In this document: positions 6,355 to 6,594 of the stretch, one piece after another | Layout of the letters: every line of letters starts with the position of its first letter | Numbering within the stretch: the first letter of the stretch is position 1 | NCBI GenBank assembly: GCA_038246345.1 | Contig: JBBRWA010000310.1 | Location: 1 to 6,594, forward strand | Length of the DNA stretch: 6,594 bases | Origin: M3007 sp038246345 | Lineage (GTDB): Bacteria > Bacteroidota > Bacteroidia > Chitinophagales > Saprospiraceae | Direction: 5' to 3' | Notes under the pieces: generated by a model | The model's database searches: none | Seen by the model: only the letters and a program-made list of their open reading frames with translations | Told to the model about the DNA's origin: nothing | Program-made: the position numbers and the translations under genes

Positions 6355-6594
6355 CTATCGCTGCAACACAAAACGCTGCGTCTCCTTTTCCCCTTTGTCC
6401 CGCAACAGTTCAAAGAAATACAGCCCATTGGGCATTCCGTTTGGCAGCTCGATGCGCAACACCCCATCATCGGCAGCACTTGTATTTGCCAGTACTTGTT
6501 GCCCTTGGGTGTTGAAGATGCGGTAATTCAGTTCTTTCCCTGTCCATTTGCCCATATCCACCCAGAGTGTACCGTCGGTAGGGTTTGGAAACAA
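6355..6594 (-). CDS. T9SS type A sorting domain-containing protein, C-terminal end only
   Basis: Only the last 79 codons are visible. The frame stays open to the right edge, and the TTG at the edge is a leucine codon inside the gene, not a supported start. The residues are almost exactly one T9SS C-terminal sorting domain: FPNPTDGTLWVDMG at the beginning, YRIFNTQGQQVL in the middle, GLYFFELL near the end and a basic tail QRFVLQR before TAG. This marks the protein as cargo of the type IX secretion system, exported across the outer membrane. The domain says nothing about the main function, which is encoded beyond the window. It is convergent with the co-polymerase gene, so the two are not co-transcribed. 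Confidence 0.9.
   Translation of the reverse strand: MFPNPTDGTLWVDMGKWTGKELNYRIFNTQGQQVLANTSAADDGVLRIELPNGMPNGLYFFELLRDKGEKETQRFVLQR

Noticed and set aside
6290..6526. Plus-strand open frames of 78 and 67 codons near the right end
   Set aside because: The N-termini are translations of the CTATGTNN array (VSMCLCV type), and the rest is antisense to a clear T9SS sorting domain.

Overview
The window looks like a chromosomal piece of a Bacteroidota (Bacteroidetes) genome. Two separate genes end in a type IX secretion (T9SS) C-terminal sorting domain, a hallmark of that phylum. No start codon has a clear Shine-Dalgarno sequence, and one gene has a Bacteroidota-type -7 box (TACCTTTG) upstream. I cannot fix the genus; a Saprospiria-, Cytophagia- or Chitinophagia-like environmental species would fit.

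Layout. (1) Bases 2-1024, + strand: the 3' part of a secreted T9SS cargo protein, cut by the left edge. (2) Bases 1025-1406: a 382-base convergent intergenic region. It holds a striking nested palindrome (1105-1182), a rho-independent terminator for the minus-strand gene (1241-1279) and a degenerate 7-bp repeat array (about 1335-1404). (3) Bases 1407-3605, - strand: a full-length tail-specific (carboxy-terminal processing) protease of the Prc/Tsp S41 family, with an intact Ser-Lys catalytic pair. (4) Bases 3606-3882: a divergent intergenic region with a likely promoter for the rightward gene. (5) Bases 3883-6123, + strand: a Wzc/GumC-type polysaccharide co-polymerase fused to a BY-kinase-like ATPase domain. 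Its Walker A' and B motifs are eroded and it has no C-terminal tyrosine cluster. (6) Bases 6124-6354: a convergent intergenic region with a 13-bp tandem duplication, long inverted repeats made of 8-bp CTATGTNN units, and a 7-bp repeat array between them. (7) Bases 6355-6594, - strand: the C-terminal end of a second T9SS cargo protein, cut by the right edge.

The genes do not form an operon, since orientations alternate (+, -, +, -) and each gene is separated from the next. The common theme is the cell envelope: two secreted or surface-attached T9SS proteins, a periplasmic quality-control protease and an inner-membrane exopolysaccharide assembly regulator. I see no convincing new multi-gene system. 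The most interesting signals are the eroded kinase domain and the unusual repeats that fill both convergent intergenic regions.
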